Positions 54,580 through 63,937 of a stretch of DNA of 64,000 nt are shown here, one piece after another. Source of the DNA: Micrococcales bacterium (GTDB lineage Bacteria > Actinomycetota > Actinomycetes > Actinomycetales > Microbacteriaceae). Made by a program: the position numbers and the translations under genes. Each line of letters opens with the position of its first letter. The stretch's first letter is position 1. The notes beneath the pieces were generated by a model that worked only from the letters and a program-made list of their open reading frames with translations, had not been told where the DNA came from and searched no databases. The DNA is taken from positions 33,938 through 97,937 of the forward strand of contig CANGBK010000001.1 in assembly GCA_947452235.1 (NCBI GenBank), in the 5' to 3' direction.

Positions 54580-55632
54580 CTAGTCTTTGTCAACTTCAGC
54601 TTCATCAACCGAAACCATGCTCTCGGTAGACATAAGCTTGCTCATCGAATCTAGGAAGTCTGAAACTTCTTCACGCTCTTCAGAAAGCTTGTTTAGACGC
54701 TCGCGAGCATCCTTGATGGCGTTTTCTGCATAGCCTTGAGCTTTTCTTGAAAGAAGTTCAGCACGACGACGAGACTGGTTGATCAAATCGGTTGCACGCT
54801 TCTGTGAGTCTTCAAGAATCTCTGAACGAGTGTTTCTTGCATCTCTTGAAACGCGTTCTGCTTCAGCAAGGATCTCAGCCGCACGAGCAGAAGAGTCAGC
54901 AAGCTGACGGTTAGCTTCTTCGGTGAGCGCCTGAGCCTGAGCAACAGATGCCTGGTAAATTCTTAGAGCTTCCTGCTCTGCTTCATCGCGCTTGGCACGA
55001 AGTTCAGCTTCAAGGTCAACTCTTGATTGAGCGGTTCTCTGGTTTAGTTCAGTTGCAAGTGCTCTTGCTTCTTCAGTCTCACGGTGAACCTGGGCACGTA
55101 GCTCTGCAGCGTATCTCTCACCATCAGATTTAATTGCTGCAGCCTCGCGGTTAGCAGTTTGAATCTTTTCGTTTGCTTCAGCTAAAGCGGCAGCGCCACC
55201 GTTTAGAAGTTCTGCGTGACGACGATCTGCTTCAAGAGCTTTCTCTTCCATGCGGATCTCGGCTTCAGTAACAACGCGGTCAGCCTTGTCTTTAGCAGTT
55301 CTCTTTAGAAGTTCTGCTTCACCGGTTGCTTCTTCGCGAATTCTTAGCGCATCTTGACCTGCATCTGAGATCATCTTCTTTGCCTGCTCTTCAGCAAGAC
55401 GAAGGGTTTGTTCGAATTGAGCACCTAGAGCTGCGTAGCCGTTAGGGCCTCCACGCTTAACCTGCTCTTTAAGGTTCTCAACTTCAGCCTTCAGGGTTGC
55501 GATTTCTCGAGCAGCAGTCTCGTTGTAGTCAGAAAGGTGCTCAACCTCGGTACGAAGTTCTTCGATAGTCTTATCGACCTGTTCGCGGTCGTAACCGCGC
55601 ATGACGACGTCAAAGTTCAAATCTTCAGCCAT
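54580..55632 (-). CDS. DivIVA-like coiled-coil protein (paralogue 2)
   Basis: A 350-aa polar-scaffold-like protein: DivIVA-type N-terminal segment FDVVMRGYDREQVDKTI (about 7-23) followed by long coiled coil rich in Ala, Glu and Arg (about 25-330) and a short acidic tail. It is a clear paralogue of the protein at 46356-47444, and both end next to unrelated + strand operons. It converges on ligA with no gap. GGAG precedes the ATG. Confidence 0.86.
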   Translation of the reverse strand: MAEDLNFDVVMRGYDREQVDKTIEELRTEVEHLSDYNETAAREIATLKAEVENLKEQVKRGGPNGYAALGAQFEQTLRLAEEQAKKMISDAGQDALRIREEATGEAELLKRTAKDKADRVVTEAEIRMEEKALEADRRHAELLNGGAAALAEANEKIQTANREAAAIKSDGERYAAELRAQVHRETEEARALATELNQRTAQSRVDLEAELRAKRDEAEQEALRIYQASVAQAQALTEEANRQLADSSARAAEILAEAERVSRDARNTRSEILEDSQKRATDLINQSRRRAELLSRKAQGYAENAIKDARERLNKLSEEREEVSDFLDSMSKLMSTESMVSVDEAEVDKD

Positions 55633-55758
55633 TGAGTTCTCCTGAAACCTATGCCTCTATTGGGGAAATTGTTCCACCAGGCAACTATGTAAGTTTATCT
55701 AGTATTCGAGAGACTGTCAGCCCCGATATACTTGTTTTAACTAGCAATAAGGAACCCA

Positions 55759-56055
55759 GTGTCTGAAATTACCCCCGATTTGGTGCGTCACCTAGCCGGT
55801 TTGGCCAGAATTGACCTCACCGAGGATGAAGTTATTCGTTTCACCGAACAGTTATCCGTAATTGTTGATTCGGTAGCCAAAATCTCGAACATCATTGATG
55901 CCGACACCCCGGCAACAAGCCACCCAATCCCGCTAACTAATGTCTTCCGTGAGGACGTAGTTTTGCCTTCGCTGACCCAAGAACAGGCCCTATCAGGTGC
56001 TCCTGATCAGGCTCAGGGCAGATTCCGCGTTTCAGCGATCTTGGATGAGGAGTAG
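55759..56055 (+). CDS. gatC: Asp/Glu-tRNA amidotransferase subunit C
   Basis: Small scaffold subunit (98 aa) of the GatCAB complex that converts Glu-tRNA(Gln) or Asp-tRNA(Asn) to the amidated form. It shows [14 protein letters not shown] and the C-terminal [11 protein letters not shown] start with AAGGAA upstream. gatA follows by 5 nt. Confidence 0.96.
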   Translation: MSEITPDLVRHLAGLARIDLTEDEVIRFTEQLSVIVDSVAKISNIIDADTPATSHPIPLTNVFREDVVLPSLTQEQALSGAPDQAQGRFRVSAILDEE

Positions 56056-56060
56056 AAAAA

Positions 56061-57563
56061 ATGTCTGAACTCATCAAAAAAACAGCTGCTGAGCTAGTTG
56101 AGCTTATGGCTAAGGGCGAGGTTTCTTCAGTTGAAGTTACCCAGGCTCACATCGACCAGATCAACAAAGTTGGCGACGCTGTTCACTCCTTCCTTTTCAC
56201 AAGCCCTGAAACTGCTTTAGCTACCGCTAAAGAAGTTGATCGAAGAAGAGCTGCAGGAGAGTCACTACCAACTCTTGCAGGACTTCCGATTGCTGTGAAA
56301 GATAACCTAACCACAACCGATGCACCAACCACTGCTGGTTCAAAGATTCTTGAAGGCTGGGTTGCTCCTTACGATGCAACTGTTGTTACAAAGCTACGTA
56401 ATGAACTGATGCCTATTCTGGGTAAAACTAACCTTGACGAATTCGCTATGGGTTCATCAACAGAGTTCTCGGCATTTGGACCTAGTAAGAACCCTTGGGA
56501 TTTAACCCGTATTCCTGGTGGATCTGGTGGTGGTTCATCTTCTGTTGTCTCATCATTCCAATCACCTTTGGCTATTGGCTCAGATACTGGTGGTTCAATT
56601 CGTTTCCCAGGAGCAGTTACTGGAACTGTTGGAACCAAACCAACATATGGCGCTGTTTCTAGATACGGTTTGATTGCTCTTGCATCATCACTAGATCAGA
56701 TTGGTCCAGTTGCAAGAAACGTTCTCGATGCTGCTTATCTGCAGGATGTGATTGCAGGTCACGACCCTCATGACTCAACTTCACTAACCCAATCACTTGG
56801 TTCAATGGTTGCAGCAGCCAAGCGTGGAAGTCTAAAAGGTAAGAAGTTTGGTCTAATCAAGCAACTTTCTGGTGCTGGCTTCCAGCAAGGTGTTCAGAAC
56901 AGATTTGCTGAAGCAATCAAAATCATCACTGATGCTGGTGGTGAAATAGTTGAAGTTGATTGCCCTTCATTTGATTACGCAATCGATGCTTACTACCTAA
57001 TCCTTCCAGCAGAGGCATCATCTAACCTGGCTAAGTTTGATTCAGTTCGTTTTGGTATGAGGGTTACCCCTGAAGGCAACCCAACCATCGACAAGGTTAT
57101 GGCTGCAACTCGCGAACTAGGGTTTGGTCCTGAAGTTAAGCGAAGAATCATTCTAGGAACTTATGCGCTTTCTGCTGGATCGTTCGATAAGTTCTATGGG
57201 GCTGCTCAGAAGGTCAGAACTCTGATTCAAAGAGATTTCGATAATGCTTTCGCTAAAGCAGACATCCTAATTTCACCAACAGCACCAACCACTGCATTCA
57301 AATTCGGTGAGAAGGTTGCAGATCCGTTGGCTATGTATCTAAACGACATTGCAACCATCCCAGCAAACCTTGCCGGTATTCCAGGTATGAGCGTGCCTAT
57401 CGGTCTAGCGGACGAGGATAACCTTCCGGTTGGTATTCAATTCCTAGCTCCTAACTATCAGGATGCAAAGCTCTATGAAGTTGGTGCAGCACTTGAAGGA
57501 ATTCTTGAAGGCATTTGGGGTAAGCGAATGATTGATTTTGCTCCGAACTTGGAGGTCAAATAA
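56061..57563 (+). CDS. gatA: Asp/Glu-tRNA amidotransferase subunit A
   Basis: Amidase-signature subunit (500 aa) that generates ammonia from glutamine. The catalytic Lys-Ser-Ser triad is in PIAVKDNL (near 80), and in the Gly/Ser-rich GGSGGGSSS... [10 protein letters not shown] region (about 150-185). Its stop shares a base with the gatB start. Confidence 0.97.
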   Translation: MSELIKKTAAELVELMAKGEVSSVEVTQAHIDQINKVGDAVHSFLFTSPETALATAKEVDRRRAAGESLPTLAGLPIAVKDNLTTTDAPTTAGSKILEGWVAPYDATVVTKLRNELMPILGKTNLDEFAMGSSTEFSAFGPSKNPWDLTRIPGGSGGGSSSVVSSFQSPLAIGSDTGGSIRFPGAVTGTVGTKPTYGAVSRYGLIALASSLDQIGPVARNVLDAAYLQDVIAGHDPHDSTSLTQSLGSMVAAAKRGSLKGKKFGLIKQLSGAGFQQGVQNRFAEAIKIITDAGGEIVEVDCPSFDYAIDAYYLILPAEASSNLAKFDSVRFGMRVTPEGNPTIDKVMAATRELGFGPEVKRRIILGTYALSAGSFDKFYGAAQKVRTLIQRDFDNAFAKADILISPTAPTTAFKFGEKVADPLAMYLNDIATIPANLAGIPGMSVPIGLADEDNLPVGIQFLAPNYQDAKLYEVGAALEGILEGIWGKRMIDFAPNLEVK

Positions 57564-59068
57564 TGGCTAAAGCAAATTTGATGGATTACGAGAAAGCTCT
57601 AGAGCTTTTTGAAGTTGTGATTGGTCTTGAAGTTCACATCGAACTAAACACCAAAACCAAGATGTTCTGTGGTTGTCGTAATGATTTTGGTGATGAACCA
57701 AACACAAACGTATGTCCCGTGTGTATTGGTCTACCAGGTTCTCTTCCAGTAGTGAACAAGAAAGCTGTCGAGTCATCTATCTCTATTGGATTGGCTCTGG
57801 GCTGCAAGATTGAAGCTAATGGTGGTTTTTCAAGAAAGAACTACTTCTATCCAGATCTAGCTAAGAACTACCAAACCTCACAGTTCAAAGACCCTATTGC
57901 TTATGATGGTGCTCTTGAAGTTGAAGTCCCTTCCGGCAATAAGTTCACCGTTCAGATTGAACGAGCACACATGGAAGAAGATGCAGGAAAGCTAACTCAC
58001 ATCGGTGGTGCTACAGGTCGTATTCAGGGTGCTGAGTATTCTCTCGTTGATTACAACCGTGCTGGAGTTCCACTCGTTGAAATTGTAACCAGACCTATCA
58101 TTGGTGCAGGAAGTGAAGCTCCCGAACTAGCTGCTGCCTATGTTCGCCTTATTCGTGAAATTGCTAAAGCACTTAATGTATCTGAAGCTCGTATGGAAAG
58201 AGGAAACGTTCGCTGTGATGCAAACGTCTCACTTCGACCTATTGGCCAAGAGAAACTCGGAACAAGAACAGAAACTAAGAACGTTAACTCGCTTAGAAGC
58301 ATTGAACGTGCAGTTAGATACGAAATCCAAAGACAAGCACAGATCTTGGCTGATGGTGGTTCAATCATTCAGGAAACCAGACACTGGCATGAAGACAAAG
58401 GTTCAACAAGTTCTGGAAGACCTAAGTCTGATGCTGATGACTATCGTTACTTCCCAGAACCTGACCTAGTTCCAGTTCAGCCTTCAACAGAACTAATTGA
58501 AAAACTACGTTCAGAATTACCTGAGAACCCAGCTGATAGACGTAAGCGTCTAGCTGGGGAGTGGGGCTTTGCTGAAATGGAATTCAGAGATGTTGTTAAC
58601 GCAGGTCTTTTGGACTTCATTGAAGAAGCTGTTGCTGAAGGGGCTAAGCCTCAGGCTGCCCGTAAATGGTATTCAGGTGAGATTGCTCGTATAGCTAACT
58701 CGGAAGACAAAGATGTTGCAGAAATGAACATCACACCTAAACAGGTTGCAGAACTAGCAACCTTGGTTGAATCAGGAAAAATCAACGACCGTATCGCTCG
58801 TGATGTTCTTTCAGCTGTGTTAGCGGGTGAAGGTAACCCAGGAGAAATCGTTACATCAAGAAACCTTGAAGTTGTTTCTGATGATGGAGCGCTCATTGCA
58901 GCTATCGATGAAGCTCTAGCTAAACAGCCAGATGTTCTTGAGAAGATCCGTGAAGGTAAGCTTCAAGCTGCCGGTGCAGTCATTGGTGCTGTTATGCAAG
59001 CTATGAAGGGGCAAGCTGATGCAGCTCGCGTACGAGAACTTGTTCTTGAACGCGCTAGCCGTGCATAG
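57563..59068 (+). CDS. gatB: Asp/Glu-tRNA amidotransferase subunit B
   Basis: Kinase and tRNA-binding subunit (501 aa) of GatCAB. Visible: GLEVHIELNTKTKMFC near 22-37, CPVCIGLPGSLPVVN near 51-65, RKNYFYPDLAKNYQTSQF near 88-105, and the C-terminal YqeY-like domain. The 3' end overlaps the YCII-like gene on the other strand by 14 nt. Confidence 0.97.
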   Translation: MAKANLMDYEKALELFEVVIGLEVHIELNTKTKMFCGCRNDFGDEPNTNVCPVCIGLPGSLPVVNKKAVESSISIGLALGCKIEANGGFSRKNYFYPDLAKNYQTSQFKDPIAYDGALEVEVPSGNKFTVQIERAHMEEDAGKLTHIGGATGRIQGAEYSLVDYNRAGVPLVEIVTRPIIGAGSEAPELAAAYVRLIREIAKALNVSEARMERGNVRCDANVSLRPIGQEKLGTRTETKNVNSLRSIERAVRYEIQRQAQILADGGSIIQETRHWHEDKGSTSSGRPKSDADDYRYFPEPDLVPVQPSTELIEKLRSELPENPADRRKRLAGEWGFAEMEFRDVVNAGLLDFIEEAVAEGAKPQAARKWYSGEIARIANSEDKDVAEMNITPKQVAELATLVESGKINDRIARDVLSAVLAGEGNPGEIVTSRNLEVVSDDGALIAAIDEALAKQPDVLEKIREGKLQAAGAVIGAVMQAMKGQADAARVRELVLERASRA

Positions 59069-59381
59069 GGCGAACTTCAACTCTTCTATTACAAGCCTTA
59101 GAGCCTAGCTTTGCTAGTTCTAGGGCTTGTTCTTTAGAGTCGGCTTTGATGATCCAGAAACCAGAAACATAAGTTTCTTCGGTGTATAGGGGGCCGTCAA
59201 GAACTTCATTCTTATCTGCGCGGTTGTCGATACGAACTGCATTGCTTGGATCGGTTAGACCGTTAGCGTAAACCCAGTGACCGTTTTGTTGAAGCATGTC
59301 ATTGAAAGCATCGATTTCAGCAATCTCGTTGCCGGTAGCAGTTCCAGTGTTGCTGTCTAAAACGTTGATTAGAAATTGCAT
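59055..59381 (-). CDS. YCII-related (DGPF) domain protein
   Basis: A 108-aa single-domain protein of the YCII/DGPF-like ferredoxin-fold family: VLDGPLYTEETYVSGFWIIK (about 60-79) and LAKLGSKACNRRVEVRPM at the end. Family members are poorly defined, some linked to catabolic enzymes or sigma-factor operons. No ECF sigma gene is adjacent. It lies directly downstream of tRNA-His on the same strand. Confidence 0.82.
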   Translation of the reverse strand: MQFLINVLDSNTGTATGNEIAEIDAFNDMLQQNGHWVYANGLTDPSNAVRIDNRADKNEVLDGPLYTEETYVSGFWIIKADSKEQALELAKLGSKACNRRVEVRPMHG

Positions 59382-59400
59382 GTTTCTCCCAAGTGGTTAT

Positions 59401-59476
59401 TGGGGTGAGTAACGGGACTCGAACCCGCGACATCCTGGACCACAACCAGGCGCTCTACCAGCTGAGCTATACCCAC
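59401..59476 (-). tRNA. tRNA-His (GUG)
   Basis: The - strand forms a full cloverleaf with a 7-bp acceptor stem (59470-59476 with 59405-59411), anticodon GTG in the loop TTGTGGT, and the T-loop TTCGAGT. A G precedes position 1 (59477) opposite a C discriminator, the G-1:C73 identity pair of tRNA-His. CCA is encoded (59401-59403). Confidence 0.97.
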
Positions 59477-59523
59477 CATGGCTTACCTAGATAAGCACAG
59501 GCAAAAGTTTATCAGTTTTAAGG

Positions 59524-60123
59524 CTAAGAAATAATGCTCTGTGAAACTGCTTGAGCCTGCTCAGTTGTTGGGCCTGGAGCCTCAACAAAGACAGTTGCAC
59601 GGTAATAGCGAAGCTCACCAATGGATTCGAGGATGTCTGCAAGGGCTCTGTGACCGCCCTGCTTCTTAGGTGCCTGGAAGTATGCCCTTGGATACCAGCG
59701 CTTAGAGAGCTCTTTGATGGTCGAAACGTCGATGTTTCTGTAATGCAGGTGAGAATCCAATTCAGGCATGTATTTTGCTATAAACATGCGATCGGTACCA
59801 ATAGTGTTACCAGCTAGGGGAGCAGTCTTGGCTGCTGGAATGTATTTCTTTACATACTCCAAGACCTGGGCTTCAGCTTGCTCTAGTGAAACCCCGTTAT
59901 CAAACTCATTGATAAGCCCTGATTCGGTGTGCATATTCCTGACGAAATCACCCATGCCAGCAAGCGCAGATTCGGTTGGTTTGATGACGATATCTAGACC
60001 TTCATCAACTACCTGTAGTTCAAAGTCGGTGATGACAACGGCTATTTCAACTAAACAGTCTTGATCTGGGTTAAGCCCAGTCATCTCGCAGTCAATCCAG
60101 ACTAAGTAATCAGGTAAGTTCAT
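59524..60123 (-). CDS. orn: Oligoribonuclease
   Basis: DEDDh exoribonuclease (199 aa) that degrades 2-5 nt RNA fragments, including pGpG. The first acidic pair is in VWIDCEMTGL (about 7-16), with further residues in TIGTDRMFIAKYMP and the late HRALADI (near 157-163). The start is ambiguous between adjacent ATGs (60126 or 60123); GAGAG spacing favours 60123. A TAGGGGAG octamer lies inside it on the + strand. Confidence 0.95.
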   Translation of the reverse strand: MNLPDYLVWIDCEMTGLNPDQDCLVEIAVVITDFELQVVDEGLDIVIKPTESALAGMGDFVRNMHTESGLINEFDNGVSLEQAEAQVLEYVKKYIPAAKTAPLAGNTIGTDRMFIAKYMPELDSHLHYRNIDVSTIKELSKRWYPRAYFQAPKKQGGHRALADILESIGELRYYRATVFVEAPGPTTEQAQAVSQSIIS

Positions 60124-60137
60124 CATGCTCTCAAACT

Positions 60138-60170
60138 AGTTAGGACCACCGACTAAGGGCGATCCTAACT
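60138..60170 (-). terminator. Stem-loop between orn and the RND exporter gene
   Basis: A perfect 8-bp inverted repeat (AGTTAGGA 60138-60145 with TCCTAACT 60163-60170) lies just after the exporter stop codon on the - strand. No strong U-tract follows. The arms echo the half-sites of the efeU operator, though the 17-nt spacing is wrong for such a box. Confidence 0.4.
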
Positions 60171-60181
60171 AAGTTTAGTTG

Positions 60182-63100
60182 TTAGGCCTTAGCCTTCTTG
60201 AGTTGACGCTTTAGCTTTCTGCCTTCAATCAGTCTGTATAGAACAGGCACGATGATTAGGGTCAAGATGGTTGATGAGAACAAACCACCGATAACTACAA
60301 CACCTAGAGGCTGAGAGATAAATCCACCTGAACCGGTGATACCCAGAACCAAAGGTGATAGCGCACCAATGGTAGCTAGCGCGGTCATCAAGATAGGTCT
60401 TAGACGTTGTCTAGCACCATCCATGATTGCAGTTTCAAGATCAACTCCTTGCTTACGGTATTGGTTGATTAGATCAATCAAAACAATGGCGTTGGTTACC
60501 ACGATTCCAACTAGAAGCAACATACCAATAAGTGCTGGAAGACCAAGAGCAGTGTTGGTAATCAACAATGCAACGAAAGCACCGGTAGCTGCAAAAGGAA
60601 TCGAGATTAGCAATACCAGCGGCTGAATCAAGCTTCTGAAAGTTGCCACCATAACTAGATACACGATGCAGATTGCTGCAAGCAGTGCCATAAACAATTG
60701 GTTGAATGATGAAGCCTGATCAGCTGAAACTCCACCGATAGGTAGCAAAGTAGTTCCAACCGGCATCTTGTTCTTAACACCATCAAGTACCTTAGATACC
60801 TGAGCGGTAATGCCGGTCAAGCTTGCATCTGCGTTAGGTGTTAGTGAAACAGTGGCTGCTCGGTCGCCGTCTTGAGTGGTTACCTTAGTCGGCACTGTTA
60901 CTAGTTCAACGCTTGCCAGTTGATATAGCGGAACCATACCCATCATGGTTGGAATCTGGATGGCTTTAACCTGATCAACAGTGGTTGGAACTGAACCAGA
61001 TTTAACATAAATGCTGGTTGATTTGTTGTTGATGTTAATTGAACCAACGCTTTGCGGTGTCATTGCAGATGAAACTAAACCTGCAACAGCAATTTCACTA
61101 AGGCCCAGTTGGCTAACTTTAGTTCTGTTAACAACAACCTTTAGAGTTCTCTGCTTGTCTGAAAGAGTTGTAGTGATCTCTTTCGATACGTTATCAATCT
61201 TGCCAGTTAGAGCACTCTGAACCTTAGCGATACCAGCGCGAAGCTGTTCATCAGTCTTTGCTGTCACAGTCACGTCAACGGTTCCTGAAGATCCAAATGA
61301 CTGACCTGATTCGAACTTAACTTTTCCAAGTTCAGGATGTTTATCAAAAGCTGCTGCCACATCCTTTTGGAAAGTTTCACCATTAACTCCAGATTTAGTT
61401 GAAACCTGGAACTGGATGCCGTTAGCTGCTTGACCAAAGGCAACACGTGAATCTGAACCACCGATTGTGGTTGTGATTGCCTCTGTGTCTCCAGTAGCAA
61501 GCAAGATCTTTTCAACACCAGCAGCAGCGGTTGACTTCTCGCTTAGAGAAGCAGCTGGGGAGACCGTTTGAGAAATACTGAAGCTGTTAGAACCTGAAGA
61601 TCCAATGAAGTTGGTCTTGATGAATGGTACTAGACCAAAGGTGAACAGTAGGACTAGAACTGAAGCAACGATAGTAATTACCGGACGCTTCTGAGTTCCA
61701 CGAAGAACAGGCAAGTAAACACGTTGAAGTAGTGAATTTCGCTCACGCTCGTGCTCTTCAGCCATAACCTTGGCTGCAAGTTTCTTAGCTGCTGCCTCTG
61801 TCTTAGCTTGTTCAACCGCTGGTGCCTTTAGGAACCAGTAAGCAATAACTGGAACCAGAGTCAAAGAAACAAACAATGAGGCAACTAGAGCCAATGAGAA
61901 GGTTAGAGCGAATGGTCTAAACAACTGACCAACCAAACCACCAACACCAGCGATAGGAAGGAATACGGCAACAGTAGTTAGGGTTGCTGCTGTAATAGCA
62001 CCTGAAACTTCTTTGACTGCATTCAAGATAGCTTCAAGCTTCTTTTCACCGTAAGCCAAATGTCTGTTGATGTTTTCGATAACCACAATAGAGTCATCAA
62101 CAACACGACCAATCGCAATGGTTAGAGCGCTTAGGGTAAATAGGTTTAGCGAATAACCAAAACCATTTAGACCGATAAAGGCGATAAGCAATGAGGTTGG
62201 GATAGAGATTGCTGTTACCAATGTTGATCTCCATGAACGCAAGAACAACAAGATAATAATCACTGCGAATAGAAGTCCTAGTAGACCTTCTTCAATAAGG
62301 TCATTGATTGACTTCTGAACATAAGGAGCCTGATTGAAAGTTTCCTTCAAGGTGACGTTGCCACCAAGTTTCTGGATAAGTTCCTCTTCTAAAGGCTTCA
62401 CTGCTTCTGAAATAGCAACCGTGTTACCGTCTGAAGTCTTAGTAATAGAAATAGCTAGTGCAGCTTTACCATCAACTCGGGAGATAGCTTTAACCGGAGC
62501 TGGGTCATAAGTAACATTTGCGAACTGTGAAAGAGTTAGAACTTTACCTGTTTGACCAACAATAGGAAGAGCCTTTAGGGCTTCAACTGATTCCACCGGT
62601 GAACCAACTTCAACAGTGATCTGTCCTTGACCATCTGAAAGAGTTCCCGCTGGAATAACAAAGCCATTTGTCTTCAGAGCCTGTTGAATTGACTGACCTG
62701 AAATTCCATTGGCTGCCATTTGGAAAGCGTTAGGAGCAATATTGATTCTGTAGTCCTGAATACCACCGATTTGAACATCTTTAACTCCAGCTACCTTCTT
62801 GAACATGGTGGTTGCAAGATCTGGAAGAGTCTTAGAAATCTCAGTGTTGTTGCCGCTGTTAGCAGTCACGCTCATGATCACAACTGGAATACTGCCTAAA
62901 CCACCACCGAATACTTTTGCAGTTGCACCGGTCGGGAGAGATGCTTTAACTGAATCCAAAGCGGAGTTAAGGGAATCGGTAACCTTTGCAGTTGAGTTAC
63001 CAAAATCGAATGTCACTCGAACAGTTGAGAGAGAGCTCTGGCTCGTTGAAGATGTGGTGGTAACACCATCGATACTTCCAACTGCGCTTTCAATCACACG

Positions 63101-63295
63101 GCTGACCTGTGAATCCATAACTTCAGGTGAAGCACCTGGATAGGTGGTAACAATCGCTGCCTGAGGAAACTCAAGTGAGGGGAATAGCTCCTGCTTTAGA
63201 GCACCAACAGAAACAAAGCCAAATAGACCAACTATTACTGTTACAAGCGCAACAACAGACCTATTAGCCAAGCTCAATTTAGACAGACGAAACAT
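60182..63295 (-). CDS. RND efflux permease (AcrB/HAE1-like)
   Basis: Large proton-driven exporter (1037 aa) of the resistance-nodulation-division superfamily. It has a first helix at about 13-33, a large external porter domain, helices at about 335-535 including the proton-relay pair in GRVVDDSIVVIENINRH (near 390-406), a second external domain, and six C-terminal helices ending with GIVVTNAIVLIDLINQY. It resembles Gram-positive SwrC-type members that work without an outer-membrane channel. No membrane-fusion protein gene is adjacent. Substrate unknown. Confidence 0.93.
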   Translation of the reverse strand: MFRLSKLSLANRSVVALVTVIVGLFGFVSVGALKQELFPSLEFPQAAIVTTYPGASPEVMDSQVSRVIESAVGSIDGVTTTSSTSQSSLSTVRVTFDFGNSTAKVTDSLNSALDSVKASLPTGATAKVFGGGLGSIPVVIMSVTANSGNNTEISKTLPDLATTMFKKVAGVKDVQIGGIQDYRINIAPNAFQMAANGISGQSIQQALKTNGFVIPAGTLSDGQGQITVEVGSPVESVEALKALPIVGQTGKVLTLSQFANVTYDPAPVKAISRVDGKAALAISITKTSDGNTVAISEAVKPLEEELIQKLGGNVTLKETFNQAPYVQKSINDLIEEGLLGLLFAVIIILLFLRSWRSTLVTAISIPTSLLIAFIGLNGFGYSLNLFTLSALTIAIGRVVDDSIVVIENINRHLAYGEKKLEAILNAVKEVSGAITAATLTTVAVFLPIAGVGGLVGQLFRPFALTFSLALVASLFVSLTLVPVIAYWFLKAPAVEQAKTEAAAKKLAAKVMAEEHERERNSLLQRVYLPVLRGTQKRPVITIVASVLVLLFTFGLVPFIKTNFIGSSGSNSFSISQTVSPAASLSEKSTAAAGVEKILLATGDTEAITTTIGGSDSRVAFGQAANGIQFQVSTKSGVNGETFQKDVAAAFDKHPELGKVKFESGQSFGSSGTVDVTVTAKTDEQLRAGIAKVQSALTGKIDNVSKEITTTLSDKQRTLKVVVNRTKVSQLGLSEIAVAGLVSSAMTPQSVGSININNKSTSIYVKSGSVPTTVDQVKAIQIPTMMGMVPLYQLASVELVTVPTKVTTQDGDRAATVSLTPNADASLTGITAQVSKVLDGVKNKMPVGTTLLPIGGVSADQASSFNQLFMALLAAICIVYLVMVATFRSLIQPLVLLISIPFAATGAFVALLITNTALGLPALIGMLLLVGIVVTNAIVLIDLINQYRKQGVDLETAIMDGARQRLRPILMTALATIGALSPLVLGITGSGGFISQPLGVVVIGGLFSSTILTLIIVPVLYRLIEGRKLKRQLKKAKA

Positions 63296-63375
63296 TATTC
63301 TCCCAAAGATTTATTTACCGAGGTAAAGATTACCACACCGCAGACCTCTACCTCAATACTGCACCAAAGTTGGAG

Positions 63376-63594
63376 TTAGTCTTCCTGACTGTCGAAACCA
63401 GACATTCCGACCTGGCTGCTAGATCCAAAAATGCTTAGAAATCTAAACAAAACAGGCATCCTTTTCAAAGGTCCGGCTTTCCCATCTTTGACTCGGTTGG
63501 ATAGGTCATGGCCAAGTTCTTCATTAAACTCGCTCTTAGCTTGAGCTTCTAGACGTTCCTGACGTTCCTCAAAGGACTCATTACCCCTCGCCAT
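63376..63594 (-). CDS. Small hypothetical protein
   Basis: A 72-aa protein with a highly charged, probably helical N-terminal half (ESFEERQERLEAQAKSEFNEEL) and a short hydrophobic stretch near 47-57 (VLFRFLSIFG). I do not recognise it. Its ATG shares a base with the stop of the upstream small exported protein, suggesting coupled translation. It lies 80 nt before the RND exporter on the same strand. Confidence 0.5.
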   Translation of the reverse strand: MARGNESFEERQERLEAQAKSEFNEELGHDLSNRVKDGKAGPLKRMPVLFRFLSIFGSSSQVGMSGFDSQED

Positions 63595-63803
63595 TAGGGC
63601 ACCAAGGTGATGCTCAGCATCTGCATTCTCTTAGCGGATCCTCCGGAAGGCTGTGTAACTGGAGAGCTTAAAGCGTTTACTATTAGACACGATATTCCGG
63701 TCAAAGGAGACTCTTCGACTGGGCAATCCCCAGAGGCTTGGCTTGGAACGGCAAACCCTATAACAAGGCCAACTGCCAAGGACAAAATCAACAATATTTT
63801 TTT
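63594..63803 (-). CDS. Small exported protein
   Basis: A 69-aa protein: GTG start (63803) behind a good AAGGGGAC site, N-terminal signal peptide (KKILLILS core, cleavage near SQA), and a short mature peptide with two Cys (DCPVEES and SCLIV). The frame is open to 63845, but that extension would bury the ribosome site and add a non-signal N-terminus. Function unknown; it overlaps the next small gene by 1 nt. Confidence 0.5.
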   Translation of the reverse strand, partial: KKILLILSLAVGLVIGFAVPSQASGDCPVEESPLTGISCLIVNALSSPVTQPSGGSAKRMQMLSITLVP

Positions 63804-63937
63804 CACAAACGTCCCCTTCTGTACTTGGGACAAAGTTATCACCAAGGCAGAAACATGTCTAAATCATGGTTTTACAGTTATGCAATCGTTAATAACTCCT
63901 CGATGTCAATCCAAATGGTCTAAAATGAGAAAGTAAT

